DNA of 8,108 nucleotides from a bacterium (GCA_021821565.1 JAKACI010000058.1:1-8108), one strand, 5' to 3'; shown: positions 1-7,882, counted from the first letter of the stretch. Translations and numbers: made by a program. Notes: a model not told the origin generated them from the letters alone.

Positions 1-238
1 AAAGAATAACATTAAAAAAATATCTTGAGAATACAAGACCGTCTCCTCCATTATTTCCTTTACCGCAAATAACAGAAATAATACTGTCACGCTTTAAATT
101 ATTATTATTATAAATTTTAACAAATTCTCTAAAGCAGGCAGAACCAGCATTTTCCATTAGAATGGCATCAGAATATCCAAAATCAGAGTATGTTTTAGAA
201 TCAATTTGTTTTAAATTTTCCGAATAATATAATTTCAT
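1..238 (-). CDS. nnr: NAD(P)H-hydrate epimerase (YjeF N-terminal domain), 5' part only
   Basis: This is the first 79 codons of a gene that runs off the left edge of the window. The ATG is at 238-236. The visible part has the opening of a YjeF_N domain: MENAG at residues 29-33 and the glycine-rich nucleotide-binding stretch CGKGNNGGDG at 58-67. The family epimerises the S and R forms of hydrated NAD(P)H. In many bacteria an ADP-dependent NAD(P)HX dehydratase domain is fused behind it, but that part would lie outside the window, so I cannot tell whether this protein is bifunctional. The gene starts 9 bases after the acpS stop with no obvious Shine-Dalgarno, so translation is probably coupled to acpS. 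The acpS-nnr pairing is, as I recall, common in Deltaproteobacteria. Confidence 0.88.
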   Translation of the reverse strand, partial: MKLYYSENLKQIDSKTYSDFGYSDAILMENAGSACFREFVKIYNNNNLKRDSIISVICGKGNNGGDGLVFSRYFFNVIL

Positions 239-247
239 TTTATATTT

Positions 248-640
248 TTAATTTTCTAATATAACAATTGCTGCGGCAAAACCATCGTCATGAGAAATAG
301 ATAAACTAATTTTATTTGTTTTGGCGTTATATTTATTTAAAATAAATTTTTTAATTTCATCATCTATAAGTAAAAAAGGCGCTCCGTTTTGCTCATTAAA
401 AACATTTATAGAATTAAACGGAATAGAAAAAAGACCGATATGCAAAGACTTTAAAAAAGCTTCTTTTGCTGCAAAAAATCCTGCTATTTTTTGTTCAATT
501 TTATTCTTATGTTTAATTTTGTTAATATTATCTAATTCATCTGCTGAAAAAATTCTGTTTAAGAATCTGTCGCCATAATTTTCTTTTAGCGATTTAATCC
601 TGTCTATGCTGACGATATCGATCCCTATTCCGCTAATCAC
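248..640 (-). CDS. acpS: Holo-[acyl-carrier-protein] synthase
   Basis: AcpS moves the 4'-phosphopantetheine arm from coenzyme A onto the serine of apo-ACP, switching on fatty acid synthesis. The 130-residue protein has the expected family landmarks: GIDIV at residues 6-10 (the Asp binds the metal), FFAAKEAFLK at 55-64 with the catalytic/metal-binding Glu60, and SISHD at 114-118. The length is close to the usual 115-130. The start codon is GTG at 640-638. An AAGG lies 8 bases upstream, and an in-frame TAA immediately precedes the GTG, so the gene cannot extend further. It follows pdxJ after a 98-base gap that holds a candidate promoter and precedes nnr by 9 bases. The pdxJ-acpS pairing is also found in E. 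coli. Function is secure; the GTG start is likely. Confidence 0.93.
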   Translation of the reverse strand: MISGIGIDIVSIDRIKSLKENYGDRFLNRIFSADELDNINKIKHKNKIEQKIAGFFAAKEAFLKSLHIGLFSIPFNSINVFNEQNGAPFLLIDDEIKKFILNKYNAKTNKISLSISHDDGFAAAIVILEN

Positions 641-696
641 TTATAAAACCTTAAGTATTATTATTTTAAATATTATTACAATTTGCATTTTAACCT

Positions 697-702
697 ATTA
701 TA
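697..702 (-). promoter_or_regulatory. Candidate -10 box for acpS-nnr
   Basis: The minus strand reads GGTATAATAGG here, a perfect TATAAT, in the 98-base gap between pdxJ and acpS. Seventeen bases upstream the hexamer is TAGGAA, a poor match to TTGACA. A transcript would start near 690 and leave about 50 bases before the acpS GTG. Chance TATAAT matches are frequent in DNA this AT-rich, so this is a candidate only. Confidence 0.3.
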
Positions 703-738
703 CCTTATTTATTTTTATTTCCTATAATTATTTATTAA

Positions 739-1452
739 TCAGGCTGTTTTAATTATATCAAGCATTTCTTTAACGGCATTATCAAGACCGGTAAATATAG
801 CATGTGTTATAATAGAATAACCTATATTAAGTTCGTAAATTCCTTCTATTTTCGCTACGTCGCGTGTATTTTCATAATTTAATCCATGACCTGCGTTTAC
901 CTTAAGTCCGATATTTAAAGCAAATTCGGCTGCTTTTTTAATTCTGGCTAATTCTTCATATTTCTTTAAAGGATCAAGATATTGAGCATACTTTCCCGTG
1001 TGAATTTCAATAAAATTAAATTCAGCTTTTTTTGCCGCTTCAATTTGAAGCTCTTCTGGTTCAATAAAAGCCGATACATTTATGCCTTTAGACCTGAATT
1101 TATCATTTATTTTTTTATATTTTTCAACATCAAAAACCACATTTAAACCGCCTTCAGTGGTAAGTTCCCGCCTTTTTTCCGGAACTAAAGTGATTGACCT
1201 TGGAATTATTTCAAGGGCTATAGAAATTATTTCGTCATTTGCAGCCATTTCTAAATTTAATCTTTCTGTCTGTTCCGAAATTAATCTTATATCATTGTCC
1301 TTTATATGCCTCCTGTCTTCTCTTAGATGGCAAGTTACATTAGAAGCTCCTGCTTCTAAAACCGTAAAAGCCGCATGCAAAGGGGATGGAAATTCGCCTC
1401 CGCGCGCATTTCTCAGAGTTGCAATATGGTCAATATTAACTCCTAATTTCAT
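739..1452 (-). CDS. pdxJ: Pyridoxine 5'-phosphate synthase
   Basis: PdxJ condenses 1-deoxy-D-xylulose 5-phosphate with 3-amino-2-oxopropyl phosphate to form pyridoxine 5'-phosphate, the ring-closing step of the DXP-dependent vitamin B6 pathway. The protein is 237 residues, the normal family size for a single TIM barrel. It carries GVNIDHIATLRNARGG at 4-19, the active-site stretch HLREDRRHI at 42-50, Glu69 in EMAAN, HTGKYAQ at 151-157, NAGHGLNYENT at 186-196 with the conserved His189, and ELNIGYSIITHAIF near the C-terminus. Its ATG follows glmM by 73 AT-rich bases, with only a weak GGA as a ribosome site. The partner PdxA and the DXP synthase are not in this window. Presence of PdxJ implies the DXP-dependent rather than the PdxS/PdxT route. 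Confidence 0.95.
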   Translation of the reverse strand: MKLGVNIDHIATLRNARGGEFPSPLHAAFTVLEAGASNVTCHLREDRRHIKDNDIRLISEQTERLNLEMAANDEIISIALEIIPRSITLVPEKRRELTTEGGLNVVFDVEKYKKINDKFRSKGINVSAFIEPEELQIEAAKKAEFNFIEIHTGKYAQYLDPLKKYEELARIKKAAEFALNIGLKVNAGHGLNYENTRDVAKIEGIYELNIGYSIITHAIFTGLDNAVKEMLDIIKTA

Positions 1453-1525
1453 CGTTTATCCGTTTTATGATATAATTTTATTTATCTATTTATTTATCAG
1501 ACAGCTTTTTTATATTATAAATTTA

Positions 1526-2884
1526 TTAAAAATTTTTTAATATTTCTTCTTTTAAGTCTAATCCGATTTTATTAATTTCTTCACTGTCTTCGCCTTCCAC
1601 AAGAATTCTCAAATAATTCTGCGTGCCCGAATATCTTATGAAAATTCTTCCTCTGTTTTCCAATATTTTGCTATAATGAATAATTTTTTTATTAAATTCA
1701 GGCAATTCATCTAAATTTTTTTTATACGGAACATCTATATTTATTAAAGTTTGCGGATACGGCGTTATAATTTTTCTTAATTCTGACAACGATTTATTTA
1801 ATTTTATCATAATAGTTAAAAGTTTTAAAGCGGATATTATCCCATCCCCCGTGTTTGCATCATCCAGAAAAATTATATGACCGGATTGTTCTCCGCCAAG
1901 ATTAAATTCTTTTTCAATCATTTTTTCCGTTATATATCTGTCGCCTACATCGGAGTAACTTACGTTGATGCCGTTTTTTTTCATTAATATTTCAAGAGCG
2001 ATGTTTGACATAGGCGTAGTTACAATTCCGTTATTTTTTAATTCTCCGATATATTTCATATACAAAGCGCAAATTGCAAGAAACTCATCGCCGTACAAAA
2101 TTTTACCGTTTCCATCGCAAACAATTACTCTATCGCCGTCTCCGTCAAATGCAATACCGATGTCTGCTTTATTTTTTAAAACTTCTGAGCTGATAAATTC
2201 AGGATGTGTAGAGCCGCATTTTTCATTTATATTTAAGCCGTCGGGTCTTGATGCAATGATTATAACTTCCGCTCCTAACTCGCTAAATACTTCAGGAGCT
2301 GCCTTATAGCCTGCTCCGTTTGCACAGTCAATCACAATTTTTAGTTTATTTAACGTAAGACATTTTGGAAATGTTAATTTTGTAAAAATTACATATCTTC
2401 CTGTTGCATCTTCAATTCTGTGAGCCTTGCCTATATCTGCATTTACGGGTCTTAATTCACTTGAATCAAGTATAGATGAAAAAAATATATCTTCAATTTT
2501 ATATTCAAGTTCTTCAGGGAATTTAAATCCTTTGCAGTCAAAGAACTTTATGCCGTTATCGTAATACGGATTATGCGAGGCAGAAATTACAACCCCGGCG
2601 TCTGCCCGCATGCTTGAAGTTATAAAAGCAACACCCGGGGTCGGCATAGGACCAACAAGATACACATCGGAACCCATAGAACAAATACCGGAAGAAAGAG
2701 CAGTCTCGAATATATAGCCTGAAATTCTTGTATCTTTTCCTATAACTATTTTTAATTTTTTGCCGGGAGATTTCAAATTTAAAACATAAATCAATGCCAT
2801 TCCAAGCCTTAAAGCATTTTCAGGAGTAAGCGGGTCTTTATTTGCAATACCGCGAATCCCGTCTGTCCCAAACAATTTACGCAT
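1526..2884 (-). CDS. glmM: Phosphoglucosamine mutase
   Basis: GlmM converts glucosamine-6-phosphate to glucosamine-1-phosphate on the way to UDP-GlcNAc, the precursor of peptidoglycan and lipopolysaccharide. The 452-residue protein has the whole four-domain layout of the alpha-D-phosphohexomutases: KLFGTDGIRG at 3-12, the phosphoserine loop SASHNP at 101-106 (Ser103 carries the phosphate), the Mg2+ loop DGDGDR at 247-252, the sugar-recognition loop GEQSGH at 331-336 and the phosphate-binding loop RYSGT at 417-421. The ATG lies inside the end of ybbR with an 8-base overlap, and an AGGA 9 bases upstream, within ybbR, serves as ribosome site. In Firmicutes GlmM binds CdaA and lowers c-di-AMP synthesis; the gene order here fits such a link. 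The last loop continues TQN instead of the usual TEP or TEN. Confidence 0.96.
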   Translation of the reverse strand: MRKLFGTDGIRGIANKDPLTPENALRLGMALIYVLNLKSPGKKLKIVIGKDTRISGYIFETALSSGICSMGSDVYLVGPMPTPGVAFITSSMRADAGVVISASHNPYYDNGIKFFDCKGFKFPEELEYKIEDIFFSSILDSSELRPVNADIGKAHRIEDATGRYVIFTKLTFPKCLTLNKLKIVIDCANGAGYKAAPEVFSELGAEVIIIASRPDGLNINEKCGSTHPEFISSEVLKNKADIGIAFDGDGDRVIVCDGNGKILYGDEFLAICALYMKYIGELKNNGIVTTPMSNIALEILMKKNGINVSYSDVGDRYITEKMIEKEFNLGGEQSGHIIFLDDANTGDGIISALKLLTIMIKLNKSLSELRKIITPYPQTLINIDVPYKKNLDELPEFNKKIIHYSKILENRGRIFIRYSGTQNYLRILVEGEDSEEINKIGLDLKEEILKNF

Positions 2885-3551
2885 TTTTTTTAATCCTGCT
2901 GATAACTAAGTTGATATTAATTTTTTTATTATATAAAATTTTAAGAAATTTTGTAGGGTCGACTAAATTTATCCTGACTAGCGCATTCCTTTTAAGATTA
3001 TTAATATTTATTTTTTTGGTAGTAATAACAGAAAGATTATCTACAATATCTTTTGGTCCTTTAACTTCTGCATATTGCGGAAAAAAAGTAATATTTTTAA
3101 GATAGTAGCCAGTTTTCAATTTTCCTTTAAACAAAGGGAGAACTTTTATATATTTTACAACGACTCTGCTTATTATTACGGGAATAATCTTAGGATAAAT
3201 TCTTACAACTCTTATGCCTGAAGGTAAATCTAAATATGACTGACTTAAAATTAATGTATTTTTCTTACTTAAAAGCGAACTTCCGTTAACCTTAAAATAT
3301 ATTTTTTTATTTAATTTCATAAATGAAACTTTTGAGCCCCTTAATTTTACTATGATTTTTTTTGGCAGTGTATTGCTGATAGCAAGTCCCTTAGGCAAAG
3401 CATATATCTCGAGACCTGTATGCAGATTTATATCGTATTTTTTTCCGCCTATCACGTAAATCCATATAAAAATAGCTATAAATAAAGAAATTATTTTAAG
3501 CCACAAATTGCCTTTGAGTATAGTTTTTATATTTTTTAAATTTTTATTCAT
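2877..3551 (-). CDS. ybbR: YbbR-domain membrane protein, probable CdaA regulator (CdaR)
   Basis: This is a bitopic membrane protein that anchors an extracytoplasmic YbbR region. From the ATG at 3551 it has 224 residues: a short basic N-terminus, one membrane helix at about 16-35 (WLKIISLFIAIFIWIYV, typical of the family), then roughly two YbbR-type beta-rich modules at about 45-127 and 130-220. Bacillus CdaR has four such modules, so this is a short version. CdaR proteins bind the neighbouring diadenylate cyclase CdaA and adjust its output. I chose ATG 3551 because it gives an 8-base overlap with cdaA (ATGAATAA), just like the ybbR-glmM junction. A TTG at 3578 would add nine residues and cannot be ruled out. 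The identification rests on the membrane segment, general YbbR pattern and gene context; sequence conservation in this family is low. Confidence 0.85.
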   Translation of the reverse strand: MNKNLKNIKTILKGNLWLKIISLFIAIFIWIYVIGGKKYDINLHTGLEIYALPKGLAISNTLPKKIIVKLRGSKVSFMKLNKKIYFKVNGSSLLSKKNTLILSQSYLDLPSGIRVVRIYPKIIPVIISRVVVKYIKVLPLFKGKLKTGYYLKNITFFPQYAEVKGPKDIVDNLSVITTKKININNLKRNALVRINLVDPTKFLKILYNKKININLVISRIKKNA

Positions 3552-4380
3552 TGCTATTGTCTTTTTTATTTGTACCAAAAATTAATCCATAAACAGATTT
3601 TAATAAGAGCTTGTTTTCATTAGTTTGTTCAGAAGTATTTTTAAATAAGACGGTTTTCAACTCTTCTATATTTGAAATTTTAATAATTTTTTTAGGCATT
3701 ACTATTGAAATCTGCCCTGTTTCTTCGGAAATAACGATAGAAAAGGCATCCGTTAATTCAGAAAGCCCGATTGCAGACCTGTGTCTTGTGCCAAAACTTT
3801 GATCTATATTTTCTTCGGTTGACAGAGGAAGGTAGCAGGAAGCAGCGGTGATTCTGCCTTTTTGTATAATAACCGCACCGTCATGAAGCGGAGAAGGCGG
3901 CGTAAAAATACTTATCAATAATTCTTTTGAAATTAAAGAGTCTAATTTAATACCGATTTTTAAATAATCTCCAAGAAATACATTTCTTTCAAAAACAATT
4001 ATTGCGCCTGTTTGTTCATTTGCCAATTCTATTACTGCATGCGAGATTTCTTCTATAATACTTACTTTCTCAAGTTTATTCTGTGCAATAGCAAATGGAT
4101 TTTTCCCCACATCAATTAAAGCTTTTCTTATTTCATTTCTAAAAAGTACGACTATGACAATAATTATTGAACTTAAAAAATCTCCAAAAATAAATTCTGT
4201 AGCATAAAGTTTTATAGCGACGGCTATTAAAAAAATTAAAAAAATAACAATAAGCCCTATTAATACCTGAAATGCGCCCGTGCCTTTAATCAGCATTAAT
4301 ATACGATATATTATAAAAGTTACAAATAATATATCTGCAATATCTTGCCACCTGAAATTTTGAAGCAATAAGGAAAGCAT
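3544..4380 (-). CDS. cdaA: Diadenylate cyclase CdaA (membrane c-di-AMP synthase)
   Basis: CdaA joins two ATP molecules into the second messenger cyclic di-AMP, which elsewhere controls potassium and osmolyte transport and cell wall balance. The 278-residue protein has three hydrophobic segments near residues 13-30, 36-58 and 66-80, a cytoplasmic linker (LFRNEIRKALIDVGKNP, 79-95), and a DAC catalytic domain. The key DAC motifs are intact: DGA at 167-169 within SPLHDGAVII, and RHRSA at 199-203 within FGTRHRSAIGLSE. Length and layout match CdaA rather than DisA or CdaS. The ATG at 4380 has no recognisable Shine-Dalgarno and follows a 231-base gap, so the gene probably begins its own transcription unit with ybbR and glmM. 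Catalytic activity is a firm prediction from the motifs. Confidence 0.95.
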   Translation of the reverse strand: MLSLLLQNFRWQDIADILFVTFIIYRILMLIKGTGAFQVLIGLIVIFLIFLIAVAIKLYATEFIFGDFLSSIIIVIVVLFRNEIRKALIDVGKNPFAIAQNKLEKVSIIEEISHAVIELANEQTGAIIVFERNVFLGDYLKIGIKLDSLISKELLISIFTPPSPLHDGAVIIQKGRITAASCYLPLSTEENIDQSFGTRHRSAIGLSELTDAFSIVISEETGQISIVMPKKIIKISNIEELKTVLFKNTSEQTNENKLLLKSVYGLIFGTNKKDNSNE

Positions 4381-4421
4381 AAAAAAATTAAATATTAAAT
4401 TAAACGTTGAATAAAAATTGT

Positions 4422-4445
4422 TTTATAATAAGAGATTTATAATAA
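4422..4445. repeat. 10-bp direct repeat, 14-bp period, upstream of cdaA
   Basis: The sequence TTATTATAAA (minus strand) occurs twice, at 4445-4436 and 4431-4422, separated by TCTC. It lies about 42-65 bases upstream of the cdaA ATG in an AT-rich gap (4381-4611) with no gene. Each copy contains a TATAAA that could act as a -10 box, but only weak -35 matches sit at the right distance. The rest of the gap shows no GC-rich hairpin, no tRNA and no riboswitch-like structure that I can recognise. Confidence 0.45.
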
Positions 4446-4611
4446 TTAAAGATAAGCAAGTTTGAGCTAATCGGATATTTTAATATTCTAAAAATTTAAA
4501 AAGATTTATTGTCTAACGAAAATAATAAATTCAAATGCACGCTTTAACTTATAAAATAAATAACTTCTTATATTTTTATAATATTGTGTTAGATATGAAA
4601 TTTTACAAATT

Positions 4612-5847
4612 TTATTTTAATTTTGTAATAATATTTAAAGCCGTTTTAGTTTCTTTTATATCATGAACTCTTATTATATCAATATTTTTTAAAATCAAAT
4701 AAGAAGCTAAAGTAATATTGCCTATCAGCATGTTTTCACTTTGCCTGCCTGTAATATTATTAATAAAAGATTTTCTGGAAATACCTGCTAAAACAGGTAA
4801 ATTTAATGATTTAAAAGATAATATATAACTTAAAATATTATAATTGTCTTTTGCCGATTTCGCAAAACCGAAACCCGGGTCTAAAATTACTTTATCTACA
4901 TCATATCCTTTAGTTTTTAAATATGATATTTTCTCATTAAAGTATAAAATAATATCAAATGCAGCATCGTCATACGGTTCAATATTAATCTGCATATTTT
5001 GCGGATTTTTATTTCTAGAATGCATTAAAATATAAGGAACATTATAAGTCAATAAGACATTAATCATATTATCCGTTTCATAAGTCAAACCTGAAACATC
5101 GTTTATTATTGAGGCTCCTGCAATAACTGCTTCTTTAGCGACCTTAGGCTTTCTGGTGTCTATTGATATAGGAATATCTATACTTTCGGATAATTTCTTA
5201 ATTACAGGACATACCCTGTCTATTTCTGTCTGTTCATCTATAAAATCAGCCCCGGGTCTTGTAGACTCGCCGCCTATGTCTATAATATCTGCTCCCTCTT
5301 TTTTAATTTCAATTCCCCTGTTAACGGCATCATTAAAATTTAGATACCGTCCGCCGTCTGAAAACGAATCAGAAGTAATATTTAGAATCCCCATTATTAA
5401 TGGATATTTTCCCAATATTAAGTCTTTTTTATTTGTTTTTAATATTTTAAATTTTAAATCGGAATTATTTGGATTAATATGTTCAAAATTAATGTTGACG
5501 ACATCTAATATATTTTCAATATCTAAAGAAAGCTCTTTGAGTCCAAATTGCTGATTTTTTATCTTTTTTACAATAATACGCAGCTGAACTAAAGTTCCAA
5601 ACAAAATGCCGTCCGACATATGAATTTTCCCTGTTATAACGTCTCTATGATTTGCTAATTCGGCTCCTATACTTAATGCTTCCTGTTTTAATATATTTAA
5701 TGCCGTAGAATTAATATTTTTTAACTTAATAACAATAAATATAAGTTTATCGGACATAATAAGCTTCCCTGATTTTGAAACGCCTATTTTATCTAATTCG
5801 CTTATAGCTAATTGGGAACTAAAAACATCAACAAGATAAGCATGCAT
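4612..5847 (-). CDS. folP: Dihydropteroate synthase with N-terminal extension
   Basis: FolP joins p-aminobenzoate to 6-hydroxymethyl-dihydropterin diphosphate to make dihydropteroate; it is the target of sulfonamides. The catalytic TIM barrel occupies about residues 148-411 and has all family landmarks: IMGILNITSDSFSDGG at 151-166, DIGGESTRPGAD at 190-201, SIDTRK at 228-233, DPGFGFAKS at 323-331, GISRKSFI at 355-362 and RVHD at 393-396. The Pro often found in NVTPDSF is Ser159 here; this site varies in the family. At 411 residues the protein is about 140 longer than E. coli FolP. The extra N-terminal part (1-145), with ALNILKQEALSIGAE at 49-63, resembles an extension I recall from anaerobic Firmicutes and Deltaproteobacteria; its role is unknown to me. 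The ATG lies 8 bases after the ftsH stop, so co-expression with ftsH is likely. Confidence 0.94.
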   Translation of the reverse strand: MHAYLVDVFSSQLAISELDKIGVSKSGKLIMSDKLIFIVIKLKNINSTALNILKQEALSIGAELANHRDVITGKIHMSDGILFGTLVQLRIIVKKIKNQQFGLKELSLDIENILDVVNINFEHINPNNSDLKFKILKTNKKDLILGKYPLIMGILNITSDSFSDGGRYLNFNDAVNRGIEIKKEGADIIDIGGESTRPGADFIDEQTEIDRVCPVIKKLSESIDIPISIDTRKPKVAKEAVIAGASIINDVSGLTYETDNMINVLLTYNVPYILMHSRNKNPQNMQINIEPYDDAAFDIILYFNEKISYLKTKGYDVDKVILDPGFGFAKSAKDNYNILSYILSFKSLNLPVLAGISRKSFINNITGRQSENMLIGNITLASYLILKNIDIIRVHDIKETKTALNIITKLK

Positions 5848-5855
5848 AATTAATT

Positions 5856-7703
5856 TTATTCCGCTAAAGTTTCAGCAGGTATATCTTTTGAATCATTATT
5901 TTTATAATCGGGTTTATGCGCTAAAATTATAGTATCTATTTCTTTACCGTTGACAGTCTCTTTGTCAATCAGCGTATTTGCGAGGTCTTTCAATATTTCA
6001 ATATTGTCGGTTAGGATTTTTATTGCTCTTTCATGATTAGACGAAACTATGCTTCTTACTTCCCCATCAATAGCAACGGCGGTTGATTCAGAATAATCTT
6101 TATGCTGAGCAAATTCTCTACCGAGAAAAATCTGTTCATCTTTTTTCCCGAATGTAAGCGGTCCTAATTTTTTGCTCATTCCCCATTCGCAAACCATTTT
6201 TCTTGCAATATCGGTAGCTCTTTCAATGTCGTTGGACGCTCCAGTAGTCATAGAGTCAAATATAAGTTCTTCGGCACTTCTGCCTCCAAGTAAAATGGCA
6301 ATCTCATTTAGAAGATATTCTTCATCGTAATTATGTTTTTCATCTAAGGGAAGCTGCATAGTCAAACCCATTGCCATACCTCTAGGAATAATCGTAACTT
6401 TATGAATAGGGTCGCTTCCGGGAAGCATTTTTGCAACAATAGTATGTCCTGCTTCATGAAATGCGGTTATTTTTTTCTCTTTATCGCTAATAACCATACT
6501 CCTTCTTTCGGTTCCCATCATAACTTTATCTTTAGCTTCTTCAAGATTTTCCATTTTAACCGTTGACCCGTTATTCCTTGCAGCAAGTAAAGCAGCCTCA
6601 TTTACCATATTTGCTAAATCGGCGCCGGAAAAACCCGGTGTCCCTCTTGCAATAATTCCCAAATCAACATCGCTATCTAAAGGAATATTTTTTGTATGAA
6701 CTTTCAATATACCTTCTCTTCCTTTTATATCCGGTTTTGGAACAATCACCTGTCTGTCAAATCTGCCTGGTCTTAAAAGAGCAGGATCTAAAACATCTGG
6801 TCTATTAGTTGCTGCGATTAAAATTACGCCGTCGTTTGCCGCAAATCCGTCCATTTCAACAAGCAGCTGATTTAATGTCTGCTCTCTTTCATCATGCCCC
6901 CCTCCCAAACCTGCACCTCTGTGTCTTCCGACCGCGTCAATTTCATCTATAAATATTATACAGGGAGCATTTTTCTTACCCTGAGCGAAAAGGTCTCTAA
7001 CTCGGGAAGCACCGACTCCGACGAACATTTCAACAAAATCGGATCCGCTTATGCTGAAAAAAGGTACGCCCGCCTCTCCGGCTATTGCTTTTGCAAGCAA
7101 CGTTTTACCTGTACCGGGAGGTCCGACAAGCAATACTCCGTGAGGTATTCTGCCGCCTAATTTTGTAAATTTTTTAGGATCTTTTAAAAAATCAACAATT
7201 TCTTCAAGTTCTTGTTTAGATTCATCTATGCCTGCAACATCGGCAAAAGTTATTTTTTTAGCGGACTCGTCCATTAATTTTGCTTTAGATTTGCCAAAAG
7301 ACATCGCTTTTCCAGCACCTCCCTGCATCTGTCTCCAGAAGAAATACCAGAAAGCAAGCAAGATAAGAATCATAGGCAGCCATGATAATAAAAATGACAT
7401 ATACCAGGGAGAACTCGGTACTGGTTTAGCAGTTATCGGAACATTGTATTTTTCTAATATACTTACCAGACCCGGATGTGCAGGAGCATATGATTTAAAT
7501 TTTTTACCTGTTTTAAATACTCCGATTATATTATGGGATTCAATAGTTATGCTTTTTATTTTACCTTCTTTTATATAACTTAATAATGATGAAAATATTA
7601 TTTTCTGAGATTTTGGCTTATGATGGTTAAACATCGTAAATATAAATATCATTAAAAAAATTATAAAGACCCATAATAAAATATTTTTAAATTTTGGATT
7701 CAA
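5856..7703 (-). CDS. ftsH: ATP-dependent zinc metalloprotease FtsH
   Basis: FtsH is the hexameric membrane-bound AAA+ protease that degrades misplaced membrane proteins and short-lived regulators. The 615-residue protein has a first membrane helix at about 8-26, an extracytoplasmic domain at about 27-103, a second helix at about 104-123, then the AAA+ domain: Walker A GPPGTGKT (194-201), pore loop MFVGVG (226-231), Walker B IIFIDEID (249-256) and arginine fingers in LRPGRFDR (310-317). The protease domain has the zinc site HEAGH (416-420) and Asp492 in TGASND as probable third ligand. Length and motifs are normal. The start is TTG at 7703-7701, supported by a strong Shine-Dalgarno and by [11 protein letters not shown], the usual FtsH opening. 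It heads the visible cluster and is followed 8 bases later by folP. Confidence 0.97.
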   Translation of the reverse strand: MNPKFKNILLWVFIIFLMIFIFTMFNHHKPKSQKIIFSSLLSYIKEGKIKSITIESHNIIGVFKTGKKFKSYAPAHPGLVSILEKYNVPITAKPVPSSPWYMSFLLSWLPMILILLAFWYFFWRQMQGGAGKAMSFGKSKAKLMDESAKKITFADVAGIDESKQELEEIVDFLKDPKKFTKLGGRIPHGVLLVGPPGTGKTLLAKAIAGEAGVPFFSISGSDFVEMFVGVGASRVRDLFAQGKKNAPCIIFIDEIDAVGRHRGAGLGGGHDEREQTLNQLLVEMDGFAANDGVILIAATNRPDVLDPALLRPGRFDRQVIVPKPDIKGREGILKVHTKNIPLDSDVDLGIIARGTPGFSGADLANMVNEAALLAARNNGSTVKMENLEEAKDKVMMGTERRSMVISDKEKKITAFHEAGHTIVAKMLPGSDPIHKVTIIPRGMAMGLTMQLPLDEKHNYDEEYLLNEIAILLGGRSAEELIFDSMTTGASNDIERATDIARKMVCEWGMSKKLGPLTFGKKDEQIFLGREFAQHKDYSESTAVAIDGEVRSIVSSNHERAIKILTDNIEILKDLANTLIDKETVNGKEIDTIILAHKPDYKNNDSKDIPAETLAE

Positions 7704-7712
7704 GTTAAAATA

Positions 7713-7720
7713 ACCTCCTT
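7713..7720 (-). promoter_or_regulatory. Strong Shine-Dalgarno that sets the ftsH TTG start
   Basis: The minus strand reads AAGGAGGT here, nearly the full anti-16S complement, 9 bases before TTG at 7703. It is by far the best ribosome site in the window; most other genes have weak ones. It decides the ftsH start because no ATG or GTG lies at a suitable distance in frame. Confidence 0.9.
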
Positions 7721-7745
7721 AGCACTTAAAAGTTCAAACTGTTTA

Positions 7746-7775
7746 TTTTTTATTTTATTGTTTTTTATTTTATTG
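7746..7775. repeat. 15-bp perfect tandem repeat in the ftsH leader
   Basis: Two adjacent perfect copies of TTTTTTATTTTATTG lie at 7746-7760 and 7761-7775, with a further TTT after them. On the transcribed strand this is CAATAAAATAAAAAA twice, between the candidate -10 box and the Shine-Dalgarno of ftsH. It probably arose by slippage. It could keep the leader unstructured, but no function is shown. Confidence 0.75.
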
Positions 7776-7783
7776 TTTCTTAA

Positions 7784-7804
7784 ATTATATCTTTATTAAT
7801 TATA
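7784..7804 (-). promoter_or_regulatory. Candidate ftsH promoter -10 boxes
   Basis: Two perfect TATAAT hexamers occur on the minus strand, at 7804-7799 and 7789-7784, 15 bases apart and about 80-100 bases before the ftsH TTG. Neither has a convincing -35 box at 17 bases. A start from the nearer box would give a leader of about 74 bases. The extreme AT content makes chance matches likely. Confidence 0.3.
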
Positions 7805-7882
7805 TATTTCTTTCTTAATGTATCTTGAAATATCCGATATATAATTCTTGATATATTTATATCTTAAATCACCGTTAGAAAC

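Noticed and set aside
641..688. A 15-codon leader frame (MQIVIIFKIIILKVL) ending directly before the acpS GTG and in the same frame.
   Set aside because: No convincing ribosome site, very biased AT-rich content, and the ATG would lie almost at the predicted transcript start. A chance frame is the simplest explanation.
4381..4611. A c-di-AMP (ydaO-type) riboswitch or other structured leader before cdaA.
   Set aside because: The gap is almost purely A and T and lacks the GC-rich stems such a riboswitch needs.
321..7578. Plus-strand open frames opposite the minus-strand genes, for example at 1082-1540, 5156-5554 and 7228-7578.
   Set aside because: They lie antisense to well-identified genes, have no recognisable protein motifs, and follow from the codon use of the real genes.
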